64,000 nt of DNA from Candidatus Aenigmatarchaeota archaeon (lineage in GTDB: Archaea > Aenigmatarchaeota > Aenigmatarchaeia > CG10238-14 > SCSR01): NCBI GenBank assembly GCA_016187415.1, contig JACPJT010000001.1:1-64000 (forward strand), read 5' to 3'. The notes beneath the pieces were generated by a model, which saw nothing but the letters and a program-made list of their open reading frames with translations, ran no database searches and was not told the DNA's origin. Numbering within the stretch: position 1 is the first letter of the stretch; each line of letters opens with the position of its first letter. This document shows positions 42,560 to 51,096 of the stretch, one piece after another. A program made the translations under genes and the position numbers.

Positions 42560-43312
42560 TTACTCGCTATCAGATACTCTCGGTGCAAGGACAAATGACA
42601 AGCTAGCCTTGTCGCCTGATTTGAATTCCAATCTCATCGGATAATCCTGCCCCAGCCAGATAGTAACATTGTCTGCGATTTTAGCAGCCTTCATCATCTT
42701 CTTGAGATAATCCAGCGGATACCTTGATTTTACTTCGCTTGCAGCTTCCAAATTCAAAAGATTTTCATTTCCGCGTTCAAGTTCCAGTTCGGCCTTGCTG
42801 ACATCGCCTTCTGCGCGCATGACAAACTTGTCTTTCAAAGCCTCCATCATAACAGCATCTGAAATAACATCAGCGTCCTCTATTCCAGATTCCAAAATTT
42901 GCGGTTTTACTTCTACTTTGACTGGGAAGTCCAATTGTTGTATCGGCGGTATTTCTTCCTGGCTTATATCAAGCAGTGGTATAACAAATCTCCTCTTGGA
43001 TTTTCCCTCCAGCTTTATTTCAAGTTTTGATCCTTGCAGGTTGAGCGACATCTTGTCATCCGCACCAATCCTCTTCAATACAGACAACATGTTGGTGATA
43101 TTTAGTCCGATCTTCTGGTCGGCATCTACCTGAAATTCGTCAAACGCACTGGAAGCCATTTTAAAATCGACTACAGCAACCATGGCCCTGTCGGCCGCAA
43201 CAAGATTAATACCATCTTTTGTGATGTTGAATACGCCTTCATCTATCAGTTCGCCGATGGTAGAAATGGCATTGACGAACAATTTCGCATCTGATAGTTT
43301 CGCGCTGAACAT
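42560..43312 (-). CDS. pcn: DNA sliding clamp PCNA
   Basis: 250 residues with two clamp domains. FSAKLSDAKLFVNAISTIGE, GINLVAADRAMVAVVDF and the connecting stretch around LLDISQEEIPPIQQLDF are typical; the C-terminal part has YPLDYLKKMMKAAKIADNVT. It tethers polymerases and nucleases to DNA. The OB-fold gene upstream ends one base before this start, so they are coupled. Confidence 0.95.
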   Translation of the reverse strand: MFSAKLSDAKLFVNAISTIGELIDEGVFNITKDGINLVAADRAMVAVVDFKMASSAFDEFQVDADQKIGLNITNMLSVLKRIGADDKMSLNLQGSKLEIKLEGKSKRRFVIPLLDISQEEIPPIQQLDFPVKVEVKPQILESGIEDADVISDAVMMEALKDKFVMRAEGDVSKAELELERGNENLLNLEAASEVKSRYPLDYLKKMMKAAKIADNVTIWLGQDYPMRLEFKSGDKASLSFVLAPRVSDSE

Positions 43313-43606
43313 TTAGACACCCGATGAATTATATAGACTATTAATCTTTTTAAATAGATCCAAGTCAAGTCCCTCCATATTCTGTACAAAATCCGCTTTC
43401 AATTTTTCATCCGCAACGGAGCAGAACACCCTGACGACTCTGCCTTTTTCAGCATCATTCTCGCACGCTATTTCAATCTTGCCGGTGTCATCGGACAAAA
43501 CAAATGAATTTTTGTACACATCGCTAACGACACCCAAAATAGAGACCTTTATGTCGCTGGCCTTAATTTCGGAAATTCGTTTCGGGATATAGTGGTATGT
43601 TGGCAT
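43313..43606 (-). CDS. OB-fold protein upstream of PCNA
   Basis: 97 residues. One OB fold with IKVSILGVVSDVYKNSFVLSDD and GKIEIACENDAEKGRVVRVF, like RPA14/RPA32-type small subunits. ATG 43606 chosen over an adjacent TTG. Coupling with pcn suggests a replication role, probably with RPA-like proteins. Not assignable to a named family with certainty. Confidence 0.75.
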   Translation of the reverse strand: MPTYHYIPKRISEIKASDIKVSILGVVSDVYKNSFVLSDDTGKIEIACENDAEKGRVVRVFCSVADEKLKADFVQNMEGLDLDLFKKINSLYNSSGV

Positions 43607-43638
43607 CAATCTAAGTTCCTAGTCGAAAACTTAAATAA

Positions 43639-43965
43639 TCAACTGTAGCTTCGCCAGCTATAGCCGCATTTGGTGCATCTGTAAAACATTGTCGGAGGCT
43701 CGTCTGCCGACCTCGTCTGCTGCATCCACCAGTATGCTTCCATATGTTCGCATTGCGGGCAGATTATTTTCGTCTTTGGCAATTCGGAGAACTGGTCCTT
43801 TTCAGTCATTACAATAATTTTTTTCTTCGAGTCGGAGACGTTTGAAGAAATCCTCAGTTTCTCTCCCTTTTTGTATACTCTTTTGCATTTTCTGCATGTA
43901 AGATAAACGTTCTTCCTTTTCCTTTCAATTACGAGCAGATTGCCGCATTTTTCGCAGAATTGCAT
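43639..43965 (-). CDS. tfs: Transcription factor S (TFS)
   Basis: 108 residues, two zinc ribbons. The N-ribbon has FCEKCGNLL and LTCRKCKRVY. The C-ribbon has ICPQCEHMEAYWWMQQTRSADEPPTMFYRC; the R-S-A-D-E-P-P loop contains the acidic pair that stimulates RNA cleavage by RNA polymerase. It rescues backtracked polymerase. Starts 1 nt from the Sec11 stop. Confidence 0.96.
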   Translation of the reverse strand: MQFCEKCGNLLVIERKRKNVYLTCRKCKRVYKKGEKLRISSNVSDSKKKIIVMTEKDQFSELPKTKIICPQCEHMEAYWWMQQTRSADEPPTMFYRCTKCGYSWRSYS

Positions 43966-44529
43966 TTATACACCACTCAGTCTATTCAATATTACCTTAA
44001 AATAACCAATTTTGGGTATTATAAAGATTACCTTGCCTTTTATCTGTTCTGGTTTTACGCTCTGCTCATAACTAAGCTGCCCCAAGTTGTTGTCACCCTT
44101 TGTTTGGTATGTCCCATCATCATTGATTTTTATTATCCTGTGAATTATCGGCGCGCTTACGCCGTTTACAGAATAAACGATCACATCACCGACCTCATAC
44201 TTTTGATTTTCACTAGGGCCGGCCAGTGAGAAGAGTCCTGTGAACGGTTTGCCACCTTCGACTATGGGCATATCACCCACGTTAAAGCCGTTCGAGTCCG
44301 GCCACGATTCTATATAGCTCCTGTTATAACCCAGATTTTTCCCCAACCACTGATAATATGTCACTTCGGGGTTGGTGTGTTCCATAGAGCTGCTCACAAC
44401 CGCCACGACCGGCGTGCTTGAGGACAGGACACCGGCTAAGATAACATAATAGAAAATGACGGCTGCCAGAAACCCGAGTAGTATGTTTCCCCACCATTTT
44501 TCTGTCAATATCTTTGGTATTATTCTCAT
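43966..44529 (-). CDS. Signal peptidase I, Sec11 type
   Basis: 187 residues. One N-terminal transmembrane helix (about 14-36), then the catalytic Ser in VVSSSMEHTNPEV and the His in APIIHRIIKIN, in place of the bacterial Lys; Asp in KGDNNLGQ is the likely third residue. A C-terminal hydrophobic stretch may touch the membrane. It removes signal peptides. Overlaps the DUF99 gene by 4 nt. Confidence 0.94.
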   Translation of the reverse strand: MRIIPKILTEKWWGNILLGFLAAVIFYYVILAGVLSSSTPVVAVVSSSMEHTNPEVTYYQWLGKNLGYNRSYIESWPDSNGFNVGDMPIVEGGKPFTGLFSLAGPSENQKYEVGDVIVYSVNGVSAPIIHRIIKINDDGTYQTKGDNNLGQLSYEQSVKPEQIKGKVIFIIPKIGYFKVILNRLSGV

Positions 44530-45107
44530 GCCCTTCCACTGCTTTCTCCTTTTACTATCGCACCGGCAATCATGTGCGCCACCCGCAGAGGTTCGGGTAT
44601 GTCGCCGTGCGTTGTACTCAATCGGATCAAGTCCTCAGCTTCCGAATCCTCCAATCCAATAGTCTGATAATATACCTTTTTATCGCTTTTAATACTACAG
44701 ACCTTTATTTCCCCTGCATTTAAAAGCATTTCCCACCGTTCATTAAAGTCGGCAAAATTCTTTTCCAATGCTTCCTTGACAGAAGGCAAATTGGGGTGTT
44801 TTCTGTTTATGACGATAATCGGTATATTCGTTTCTTCGTAAAGTCTTTTGATGTCTATTATGTTGAAACCGCCAAGTGTTATGCCGTCAAACATCATAAC
44901 TTTTAGCTGCGGCTTGTGCTTGGACTTGTTGATGAGGGCGGCCAATTTTTCCGTTGCATCCAGTCCATCGACCTCAACGTCTGTCTTAAGAGCGCCATCA
45001 AGAAAACTGCCGCCGCGATAGATTATGCCAATTATGGAAACCTTCTTGTCAGTTCGTTTAAACGGCGAATCGTCGAACCCCAGTATCCTGACTTCGGACT
45101 TGAACAT
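44526..45107 (-). CDS. DUF99 protein, endonuclease V-like
   Basis: 193 residues from the ATG at MFKSEVRILGFDD. DUF99 proteins share the endonuclease V/UvrC RNase H-like fold. The acidic residues at GFDDSPF and in KVMMFDGITLGGFNIIDI fit the active site. The biochemical role is not established; endonuclease V cuts next to deoxyinosine or inosine. The start is set by the conserved N-terminus, leaving eight upstream codons out. Confidence 0.85.
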   Translation of the reverse strand: MFKSEVRILGFDDSPFKRTDKKVSIIGIIYRGGSFLDGALKTDVEVDGLDATEKLAALINKSKHKPQLKVMMFDGITLGGFNIIDIKRLYEETNIPIIVINRKHPNLPSVKEALEKNFADFNERWEMLLNAGEIKVCSIKSDKKVYYQTIGLEDSEAEDLIRLSTTHGDIPEPLRVAHMIAGAIVKGESSGRA

Positions 45108-45165
45108 GGTATGATTATAAAGATTGCACAAGGATATTTAAACCTAACACCGAAATTATAGAGTT

Positions 45166-45339
45166 ATGGTAAAGAAACTTGCCCCAGAAGCCATGGGAAG
45201 ATTGTATAACAGGGTGTATGTTTGCAAAGTGTGCTCAAGTAAGATCAGGGCAGATCCAACAAAGGTAAGGCACGGCAAAGTCAAGTGCAGGAGCTGCAGG
45301 TCTACAATGTTGCGCCCGAAAAGAAAGCCTTTGGTGTAA
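45166..45339 (+). CDS. Ribosomal protein eL40
   Basis: 57 residues with a zinc ribbon, VYVCKVCSSKIRADP and VKCRSCRSTMLRPKRK. The archaeal protein lacks the ubiquitin fusion of eukaryotes. TATTTAAAC about 27 nt before the ATG gives a near-leaderless transcript. It opens a small operon with the next zinc-ribbon gene. Confidence 0.92.
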   Translation: MVKKLAPEAMGRLYNRVYVCKVCSSKIRADPTKVRHGKVKCRSCRSTMLRPKRKPLV

Positions 45340-45342
45340 TCA

Positions 45343-45624
45343 ATGGAGAGCAAACTCATTGAAAAATGGGAGAATTCTGGATTGAGGCCAAGCACTTTTG
45401 AGTTCTTTACAAACAGGTCGGACTTGGTGATTGGGAAGCTTCCGAATCAGGATGCCGAAGTGGAATATGTGTGCCCGTATTGTCAATTCTATGAAATCAA
45501 GACTGTGCCGATGGAAAAGGGAACTACAAAAAGCGGCAAGACGAGCAAAAAGTTTAGCAGGCCTGAGTTCCCCTGTTCAAAGTGCAGTAGGGTAATCAAA
45601 GTGACTCCACTAAAGCAGAAATAA
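45343..45624 (+). CDS. Zinc-ribbon protein, unknown
   Basis: 93 residues. A helical N-terminus (SKLIEKWENSGLRPSTFEF) leads to a zinc ribbon with YVCPYCQFYEIK and FPCSKCSRVIKV. Basic linker (TTKSGKTSKKF) between. It begins 3 nt after the eL40 stop, so it is cotranscribed with a ribosomal protein and probably acts in translation. Family unnamed as far as I can tell. Confidence 0.8.
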   Translation: MESKLIEKWENSGLRPSTFEFFTNRSDLVIGKLPNQDAEVEYVCPYCQFYEIKTVPMEKGTTKSGKTSKKFSRPEFPCSKCSRVIKVTPLKQK

Positions 45625-45655
45625 ATTAAAACCTACTTCTTATATAATAATGAGT

Positions 45656-45746
45656 GCTCAGGTGGCAGAACGGCTATGCAGACTAGATTATCTAGGCAGA
45701 AGCGCCTGCAGAGCGTCGCAAGCGAGTTCGACTCTCGCCCTGAGCT
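45656..45746 (+). tRNA. tRNA-Cys (GCA) with a 20-nt intron
   Basis: The acceptor GCTCAGG pairs perfectly with CCTGAGC and the discriminator is T, as cysteinyl-tRNA synthetase requires. The D arm is GCAGAACGGCTATGC, the anticodon loop CTGCAGA carries GCA, and the T arm is GCGAG-TTCGACT-CTCGC. Without the insertion (45683-45702 or 45684-45703) the anticodon stem is perfect, GACGC with GCGTC, and the mature tRNA is 71 nt. The intron therefore lies at 28/29 or 29/30, not at the usual 37/38. No CCA encoded. The CysRS gene starts 34 nt downstream. Confidence 0.92.
45683..45702 (+). other. Non-canonical intron of tRNA-Cys
   Basis: 20 bases, CTAGATTATCTAGGCAGAAG, between positions 28 and 29 of the anticodon stem (a shift by one base is equivalent). 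The first 13 bases form a hairpin CTAGA-TTA-TCTAG. I could not draw a standard bulge-helix-bulge around it, so the splice sites rest on the restored cloverleaf. Confidence 0.8.
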
Positions 45747-45780
45747 CAATAATTTAATTTAAAACCGTCAATTACTCATA

Positions 45781-47220
45781 ATGGCATTGAAGCTTTTCAA
45801 CACCTTGACCAGAAAAAAAGAAACTTTCAAGCCCCTCAAAGACAGGCAGGTCAAACTGTATACTTGCGGTCCGACTGTTTACGATTATGCGCACATCGGC
45901 AATATGCGAGCTTATGTCTGGGAAGATTTGTTAAGACGAGTTCTCGAATTCAACAAGTTCAAGGTGACTCATGTGATGAACATAACAGACGTCGGACATC
46001 TGACTTCAGATCAGGATACAGGCGAAGACAAGATGGAAGTAGGCGCCAAAAGAGAACATAAGAGTGCGTGGGAAATCGCGGAATTTTACACAAAGGAATT
46101 CATCAAGGACATTGAAAAATTGCACATCTTAAAGCCGCATATTGCCCCGAAAGCAACAGACCATATACAGGAACAGATAGAACTAATTAAAATTTTGGAA
46201 AAGAAAGGTCACACTTACATAATTTCCGACGGTGTTTATTTTGACACTTCGAAATTGAAGGATTACGGCAAGCTCGCAAGACTAAATGTAGAAGGGCTGA
46301 AAGCTGGCGCAAGAGTTGAGATGGCCGAGGGAAAAAGAAATCCTACAGATTTTGCCCTTTGGAAATTCTCACCAAAGGATCAGCACAGGCAGATGGAATG
46401 GGGGTCGCCTTGGGGCACCGGATTTCCGGGATGGCACATAGAATGCAGCGCAATGAGCATGAAATATCTCGGCACTACTTTCGACATTCATACAGGCGGC
46501 GTTGATCACATACCGGTTCATCATACAAACGAGATTGCACAATCGGAAGCGGCAACCGGGAAAAAATTTGTAAATTATTGGCTGCACTGCAATCACTTGA
46601 TTGTTGACGGAGAGAAGATGTCCAAGTCTCTAGGAAATTTCTACAGACTTAAAGACATAACAGACAGAAATTACAAGCCTATACATTTGAGATACTTTTA
46701 CACCAATTCCAATTATAGAAGCCAGTTGAATTTCACATTCAAAGGACTAGACTCGGCTAAGAAAACAGTAGAAGGATTGTTTGATTTTGTCAGGAAGCTG
46801 AAGGATATTCAAGGGAACAAGGACAATCCAAAAGTCTCCGCGTTAATTAAAAAATTCAGAAAACAATTTCTTGTCGGAATAGACGACGATCTTAACTTCC
46901 CTAAAGCTCTGGCTTCCATGTTCGATTTTATCAGAACCGCTAACAAACTGATCGCTCAAAATAAAATTAGCAGGAAAAACGCAGAGACTATAATAAAGTT
47001 GATGATCGAGGTGGATAACATATTAGGTTTGGGTTTCATCGATTTGATTGAAGAGAAAAGGGAGATGCCCAAAGAAGTTCTTGATTTGATTAGAAAAAGA
47101 GAATCTGCTAGAAAGTTAGGCGACTTTGCAACAGCAGACGATATAAGGAATGAAATCCGGGACAGATTCAACATTGTCATAGAAGATACCAAAGACGGTC
47201 TCAAGTGGAGATTTGCTTAA
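45781..47220 (+). CDS. cysS: Cysteinyl-tRNA synthetase
   Basis: 479 residues. Class I motifs: the HIGH equivalent in [12 protein letters not shown], zinc ligands from YTCGPTVYD and [14 protein letters not shown] with [18 protein letters not shown], and KMSKSLGNF. The C-terminal helical domain ends [11 protein letters not shown], a typical close. It charges tRNA-Cys, whose gene is directly upstream; the pair is one transcription neighbourhood. A TTTAATTTAAAA element about 20-29 nt before the ATG points to a separate, near-leaderless start. Confidence 0.96.
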   Translation: MALKLFNTLTRKKETFKPLKDRQVKLYTCGPTVYDYAHIGNMRAYVWEDLLRRVLEFNKFKVTHVMNITDVGHLTSDQDTGEDKMEVGAKREHKSAWEIAEFYTKEFIKDIEKLHILKPHIAPKATDHIQEQIELIKILEKKGHTYIISDGVYFDTSKLKDYGKLARLNVEGLKAGARVEMAEGKRNPTDFALWKFSPKDQHRQMEWGSPWGTGFPGWHIECSAMSMKYLGTTFDIHTGGVDHIPVHHTNEIAQSEAATGKKFVNYWLHCNHLIVDGEKMSKSLGNFYRLKDITDRNYKPIHLRYFYTNSNYRSQLNFTFKGLDSAKKTVEGLFDFVRKLKDIQGNKDNPKVSALIKKFRKQFLVGIDDDLNFPKALASMFDFIRTANKLIAQNKISRKNAETIIKLMIEVDNILGLGFIDLIEEKREMPKEVLDLIRKRESARKLGDFATADDIRNEIRDRFNIVIEDTKDGLKWRFA

Positions 47221-47247
47221 TAAGCTTTTCCCAACAAATATAATTCA

Positions 47248-47571
47248 ATGGCTGTTAAGGTAGTTACTCACATACCAGTTCTCGGTCCTGACGGTAAACC
47301 CTGCGGAAAAGTGACTTATGACGGAAGGCGATTCGACTATAGAGATTCTGGGAATCTTTATGACGTTTTTGATGAAGATTCTCCATATGGAAGGAGAAAC
47401 ACGCGAAGAGTGTTTAAGGAATTGACAGATCGCGGTCATATGCCATTGGCTGTTGCAAGTGGATTGGCACCTTATGCTTTACACCGAAGATGGGAACTGG
47501 CATTACAACAATTACGTAAAGATTTACCAGAAGCATCAGAGGAAACTTTGTCTTCTAGAATTACATGGTAG
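47248..47571 (+). CDS. Uncharacterised 107-residue protein
   Basis: Family not recognised. The N-terminus is beta-like (MAVKVVTHIPVLGPDGKPCGKVTYDG); the second half is helical and amphipathic (YALHRRWELALQQLRKDL). No Cys pairs or membrane spans. AT-rich codon use contrasts with cysS and primase on both sides, as in other orphan genes here. Confidence 0.6.
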   Translation: MAVKVVTHIPVLGPDGKPCGKVTYDGRRFDYRDSGNLYDVFDEDSPYGRRNTRRVFKELTDRGHMPLAVASGLAPYALHRRWELALQQLRKDLPEASEETLSSRITW

Positions 47572-47637
47572 TTCAACCAATTTAAATCCTTCCTTTCAAT
47601 ATAATTTCGAGGAGTCTAACTTCTCAAGGCAATTCCC

Positions 47638-48924
47638 ATGGTGGATTTTAAAAAAGTTTGGTCTTGGTATTCTAGAGAGTCCGTCCAGAAGGCTATTCTG
47701 GAAGTTGCAAAGAATCGCGAGGTTGCTTCCGTTTTTCAGGATGGTTCTTTTGGTAAGCGTCCGAATGTAGTGCAGTATCCGGCAGATGTGCTTCAGGCCG
47801 TTTCGGATGGTTCGATTTCATTTCATGGTTCTGTTGAGCAGTGGTCCAATCCTATGGGATTGGAAGTCGGCATGCCCAAAGGGGACTTGGACAAGTTGAG
47901 AATCGGTTGGAGTCTGTTAATCGACCCTGATGTAAAGGATTTTGAAATCGGAAAACTGGTTACAAAGGAAATACTGCAGACATTGGAAAATTTCGGCGTC
48001 AAAAGCTATTCTGTAAAATTCACAGGTGGCAAAGGATTTCACATCGGCGTGCCATTCGAGTCCCTTCCCGAAAGGGTCAACCTTCAGCCTACGAATGCAT
48101 TGTATCCATCCTTGGCGCAGACATTGATAGAATACATCAAGTGGTATTCAAAAGATTCGCTGAAAGAAAAATTACTCGCGTTGGATGAACCAGAAAATCT
48201 GGCCAAAAGAATAGGCAAGTCACTAAAGGAAATTGTAACAGAAAACGAGTTAGACCCCTACAAAGTTATCTCGATGGATATTTTCGGATCGCGCCATTTG
48301 TTCCGGTTGCCATATTCATTGCACGAGTCATCGCTGTTGGTGAGTCTCCCGATAAAGCCGGAAAGGATTGACAAGTTCCAAAAAGATGATGCGAAAATTG
48401 AATCGGCGAAAGTTGAAGAGAGGTTCTTGATTCCGAAAGAAAGGAATGACGCGGAAGGTTTTTTGGTCGAGGCTATGGACTGGGCCAGCAAGTATAAAGT
48501 TGAAATCAAAGAGCATGTTCCCCAGATGAAGAAATTCCTCAGGGTTAGGGAAATCTCAGAATCGCTGTTCCCCCCTTGCATTACGCATTTGCTTCAGACT
48601 GGTTTGGGCGACGGCAAAAAACGTGCGCTATTCATTTTGATTACGTTTCTAAGGAACATGGGGTGGTCGGATGAAAAAATCCAGGACAGGATATTCGAGT
48701 GGAACGAGAAGAATGTCCCGCCTCTCAGGTCGAATTATCTGCGTTCCCAGCTCAGGTGGCATTTCAGGCAGGACAGGAACCTTCTTCCGCCAAACTGCGA
48801 AAATGATGTTTTCTACAAGCAGATTGGACTGTATGACATTTGTTGCAAGGAGATAAACCATTCCACTGTCAAGAATCCGGTTAATGTGCCGTTGAGAAGA
48901 CTGCGGGACAGAAGGCCTAAATAG
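47638..48924 (+). CDS. Single-chain archaeal DNA primase, PriS core fused to PriL iron-sulfur domain
   Basis: 428 residues. The PriS-like catalytic part has the metal pair D96 and D98 in LLIDPDVKDFE and the FTGGKGFHIGVPF loop (about 128-140). The C-terminal part has FPPCITHLLQTGLGDGKKRAL, LPPNCENDVF and YDICCKEIN, giving the four Cys of the PriL [4Fe-4S] domain. The large-subunit N-terminal region is missing. Such monomeric primases are known in Nanoarchaeum and other DPANN. GINS follows, as in many archaea. Confidence 0.9.
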   Translation: MVDFKKVWSWYSRESVQKAILEVAKNREVASVFQDGSFGKRPNVVQYPADVLQAVSDGSISFHGSVEQWSNPMGLEVGMPKGDLDKLRIGWSLLIDPDVKDFEIGKLVTKEILQTLENFGVKSYSVKFTGGKGFHIGVPFESLPERVNLQPTNALYPSLAQTLIEYIKWYSKDSLKEKLLALDEPENLAKRIGKSLKEIVTENELDPYKVISMDIFGSRHLFRLPYSLHESSLLVSLPIKPERIDKFQKDDAKIESAKVEERFLIPKERNDAEGFLVEAMDWASKYKVEIKEHVPQMKKFLRVREISESLFPPCITHLLQTGLGDGKKRALFILITFLRNMGWSDEKIQDRIFEWNEKNVPPLRSNYLRSQLRWHFRQDRNLLPPNCENDVFYKQIGLYDICCKEINHSTVKNPVNVPLRRLRDRRPK

Positions 48925-48989
48925 TCGACTCTGACTAACAGGATGCCATTAGGTTATTAATCTTTTCATTTAATCTATAATTGTCGCAT

Positions 48990-49517
48990 ATGCCAGAAGA
49001 GACCATAACCTTCGAACTAATAAGGAAAATACAGCTCGACGAACAGAACACGTCCACTTTGACGCGGCTGCCTGTCAACTTTTTTCTTGCAATATCCAAT
49101 TATCTGGAGCAAAAGAAAAGGCTGGTCGCAGGCGACAACAGAAAAGATGCACTGGAAATAAAGACGATAGAAAGGCTGGTGGAAGACATTTACAACAGGA
49201 GAGAGAGAAAAATAATCAATGCCGCCATCATATCTGCTCGAAGCGGTCTGCCTCCAGAAAATCTTATAGACGAAGAAAAGCCATTTTACAATTCCATCGT
49301 AGCCACGATAAAGAATAGGAGAACAGACTTGCTAAAGACGATAATGGGCGTAAAATCTGCGGCATCACCAACAGTAGTCTTCAAGGAAGACACGCCGGAA
49401 TTTGTAGGCATCGATGAAAAGACATACGGCCCATTTAAGGTCGGCGATACGGCACTATTGCCTTATGACAATATGAAGATACTGCTTGAAAGAGGCGTGG
49501 TAGAGGAAGCTAAATAA
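48990..49517 (+). CDS. GINS complex subunit, Gins15/51 type
   Basis: 175 residues. A helical A domain (about 1-115) precedes a small B domain with FVGIDEKTYGPFKVGDTALLP. That A-B order marks the Sld5/Psf1-like Gins15 class. GINS joins MCM and GAN/RecJ in the CMG-like helicase. ATG 48990 chosen over an in-frame TTG nine bases upstream. No Gins23 seen in the window; a homotetramer is possible. Confidence 0.88.
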   Translation: MPEETITFELIRKIQLDEQNTSTLTRLPVNFFLAISNYLEQKKRLVAGDNRKDALEIKTIERLVEDIYNRRERKIINAAIISARSGLPPENLIDEEKPFYNSIVATIKNRRTDLLKTIMGVKSAASPTVVFKEDTPEFVGIDEKTYGPFKVGDTALLPYDNMKILLERGVVEEAK

Positions 49518-49548
49518 ACTTTTAAACTAAACGTTCTAATTGATTAAA

Positions 49549-49830
49549 ATGAAATTCCCAAAAGTCATGCGAACATATTGTCCGAAATGCAACAAGCACA
49601 CTGTCCACGAAGTGGAGATGGTAAAGAAAAAGTCAAGAAGAACAATGGCTCAGGGGCAGAGAAGGTTCAACAGGAAGCTCAAAGGTTATGGCAGTTTTCC
49701 AAGGCCTCAGCCGGACTATGAAAAATCGACCAAGAAAATCGACTTAAGGTACAAATGCACAGTATGCGGTAAGAAACATATGCGCGGTCAGGGTTGGAGA
49801 GCCAAGAAATTCGAATTTGTTAAAAAGTGA
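49549..49830 (+). CDS. Ribosomal protein eL42 (L44e)
   Basis: 93 residues. [20 protein letters not shown] and [20 protein letters not shown] hold the zinc knuckle; [20 protein letters not shown] lies between. It contacts the E-site tRNA end. ATG 49549 rather than the TTG before. Order primase-GINS-eL42-eS27 is a known archaeal string. Confidence 0.95.
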   Translation: MKFPKVMRTYCPKCNKHTVHEVEMVKKKSRRTMAQGQRRFNRKLKGYGSFPRPQPDYEKSTKKIDLRYKCTVCGKKHMRGQGWRAKKFEFVKK

Positions 49831-49834
49831 TTTG

Positions 49835-50023
49835 ATGAAAGAAACATTACAGATGCCCAAAGGCAAATTTTTAAGGGTGTCCTGCAGAAAGTGCAGGAAC
49901 GAACAGGTTGTGTTCAGCAAAGCATCTACCGTGGTAAAATGTCTCAAATGCGATGCGGAATTGGTTTCGCCTACAGGCGGCGAAGCCGAAGTCAAGGGCA
50001 AAATACTGCAGGCATTATCCTAA
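49835..50023 (+). CDS. Ribosomal protein eS27
   Basis: 62 residues. The zinc ribbon is LRVSCRKCRNEQVVFSKAST and VKCLKCDAELVSPTGG. The ATG follows GTGAT by 3 nt. It starts 4 nt after the eL42 stop. Confidence 0.95.
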   Translation: MKETLQMPKGKFLRVSCRKCRNEQVVFSKASTVVKCLKCDAELVSPTGGEAEVKGKILQALS

Positions 50024-50063
50024 GATTTAAATACAAGTTCTGTCCAATAATCAATCGATAGCT

Positions 50064-50489
50064 ATGCCATGGGATTTATGGGATCCTTTCGAAGAAATAG
50101 AGAGAATGCGCAAAAAGATGCGGAAGCTCATGGAACGCTTCGGCGAAACCATGGAAGAAAAAACATACGGATTCCCGTTGGACATAAGCGAAACTGACGA
50201 TGAACTAATTGTAAAAGCTGAATTGCCTGATTTTAACAAGGATGAGATTTCCATCAAGGCGTCTGAAAACAGTCTTGATATTTCTGCGTCCCGTAAGGAA
50301 AAGAAGATAGAGAAAACAGGGAAGGTATACAAAGCCGAAAAGAAGTTTGGCGGCGTAAGAAGATATGTGACATTGCCGGCACCAGTAAAGATTGATGATG
50401 TGCGAACCAGTTTTGATTCCGGTGTGCTCACGATCAGACTCAAGAAAGCAAAAGCTGGAAAGAAAACCAAAGAAATAAAACTCAAGTAA
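50064..50489 (+). CDS. Small heat-shock protein, Hsp20 family
   Basis: 141 residues: a short helical N-arm (WDPFEEIERMRKKMRKLMER), the alpha-crystallin domain (about 38-130) with FPLDISETDDELIVKAELP, the signature SFDSGVLTIRLKK, and a C-terminal IKL tail that can dock in a neighbouring subunit. It holds unfolding proteins. A TTTAAATAC element lies about 30 nt before the ATG. Confidence 0.94.
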   Translation: MPWDLWDPFEEIERMRKKMRKLMERFGETMEEKTYGFPLDISETDDELIVKAELPDFNKDEISIKASENSLDISASRKEKKIEKTGKVYKAEKKFGGVRRYVTLPAPVKIDDVRTSFDSGVLTIRLKKAKAGKKTKEIKLK

Positions 50490-50526
50490 ACTTATCTTTT
50501 TTAACTCCCATATTCCATTAGATAGC

Positions 50527-51075
50527 ATGTTCTGGGACAAGAAATGTAAAGGTTGCAATAGTAAGATAAAATCCGAATGGGCGTTCTGTCCTAGTTGCGG
50601 TGTTCCTCTAAGAGAAACTAAAAAAGTTTCAAGCGAATTCGATAAGGAACCGATAGAAATTGGCAGGATGCCGGAGATGAATATACCGAACTTGATGTTC
50701 AAGCCGTTCATGAAAGACAAGGGGATAAGCATAACGATAACGGCAGACAATAATGCGCCGCCAAGAATAGAGGTTGTCACATCCGGCGACCAACGCAAGC
50801 ACCACCATCATGAAGCGAAACCGGTTAGATTGCCAAAAATCACGGAAGAACCGGAAATGAAAGTAGAGCAGGAACAGAACAAAGATGTCATAACATTAAA
50901 CTTGCCTGATGTTAAAAGCCTGAATGATATCGATATAAAACAGCTGGATCAAAGCATCGAAATAAAAGCATTCGCAGGCGACAAGGCGTACTTCAAGTTG
51001 ATTCCTATTCCATCAAATGCAACCGTCAACAATCAGTTTAAAGACGGTGTGTTGAAGATAGAAATCCAGAAATAA
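50527..51075 (+). CDS. Zinc-ribbon protein with Hsp20-like C-terminal domain
   Basis: 182 residues. The N-terminal ribbon has KKCKGCNSKI and WAFCPSCGVPL. A long hydrophilic linker includes the histidine run RKHHHHE (about 96-102). The C-terminal 70 residues (VITLNLPDVKSLNDIDIKQL ... VNNQFKDGVLKIEIQK) resemble an alpha-crystallin/CS domain. It is the second gene after hsp20 and may be its adaptor. The combination of ribbon plus crystallin fold is uncommon. Confidence 0.78.
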   Translation: MFWDKKCKGCNSKIKSEWAFCPSCGVPLRETKKVSSEFDKEPIEIGRMPEMNIPNLMFKPFMKDKGISITITADNNAPPRIEVVTSGDQRKHHHHEAKPVRLPKITEEPEMKVEQEQNKDVITLNLPDVKSLNDIDIKQLDQSIEIKAFAGDKAYFKLIPIPSNATVNNQFKDGVLKIEIQK

Positions 51076-51096
51076 TTCTTATCGTATTTTTATACC

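Noticed and set aside
45683..45703. Standard bulge-helix-bulge around the tRNA-Cys intron
   Set aside because: No 4-bp central helix with two 3-nt bulges could be drawn for either boundary; the intron call rests on the restored cloverleaf only.
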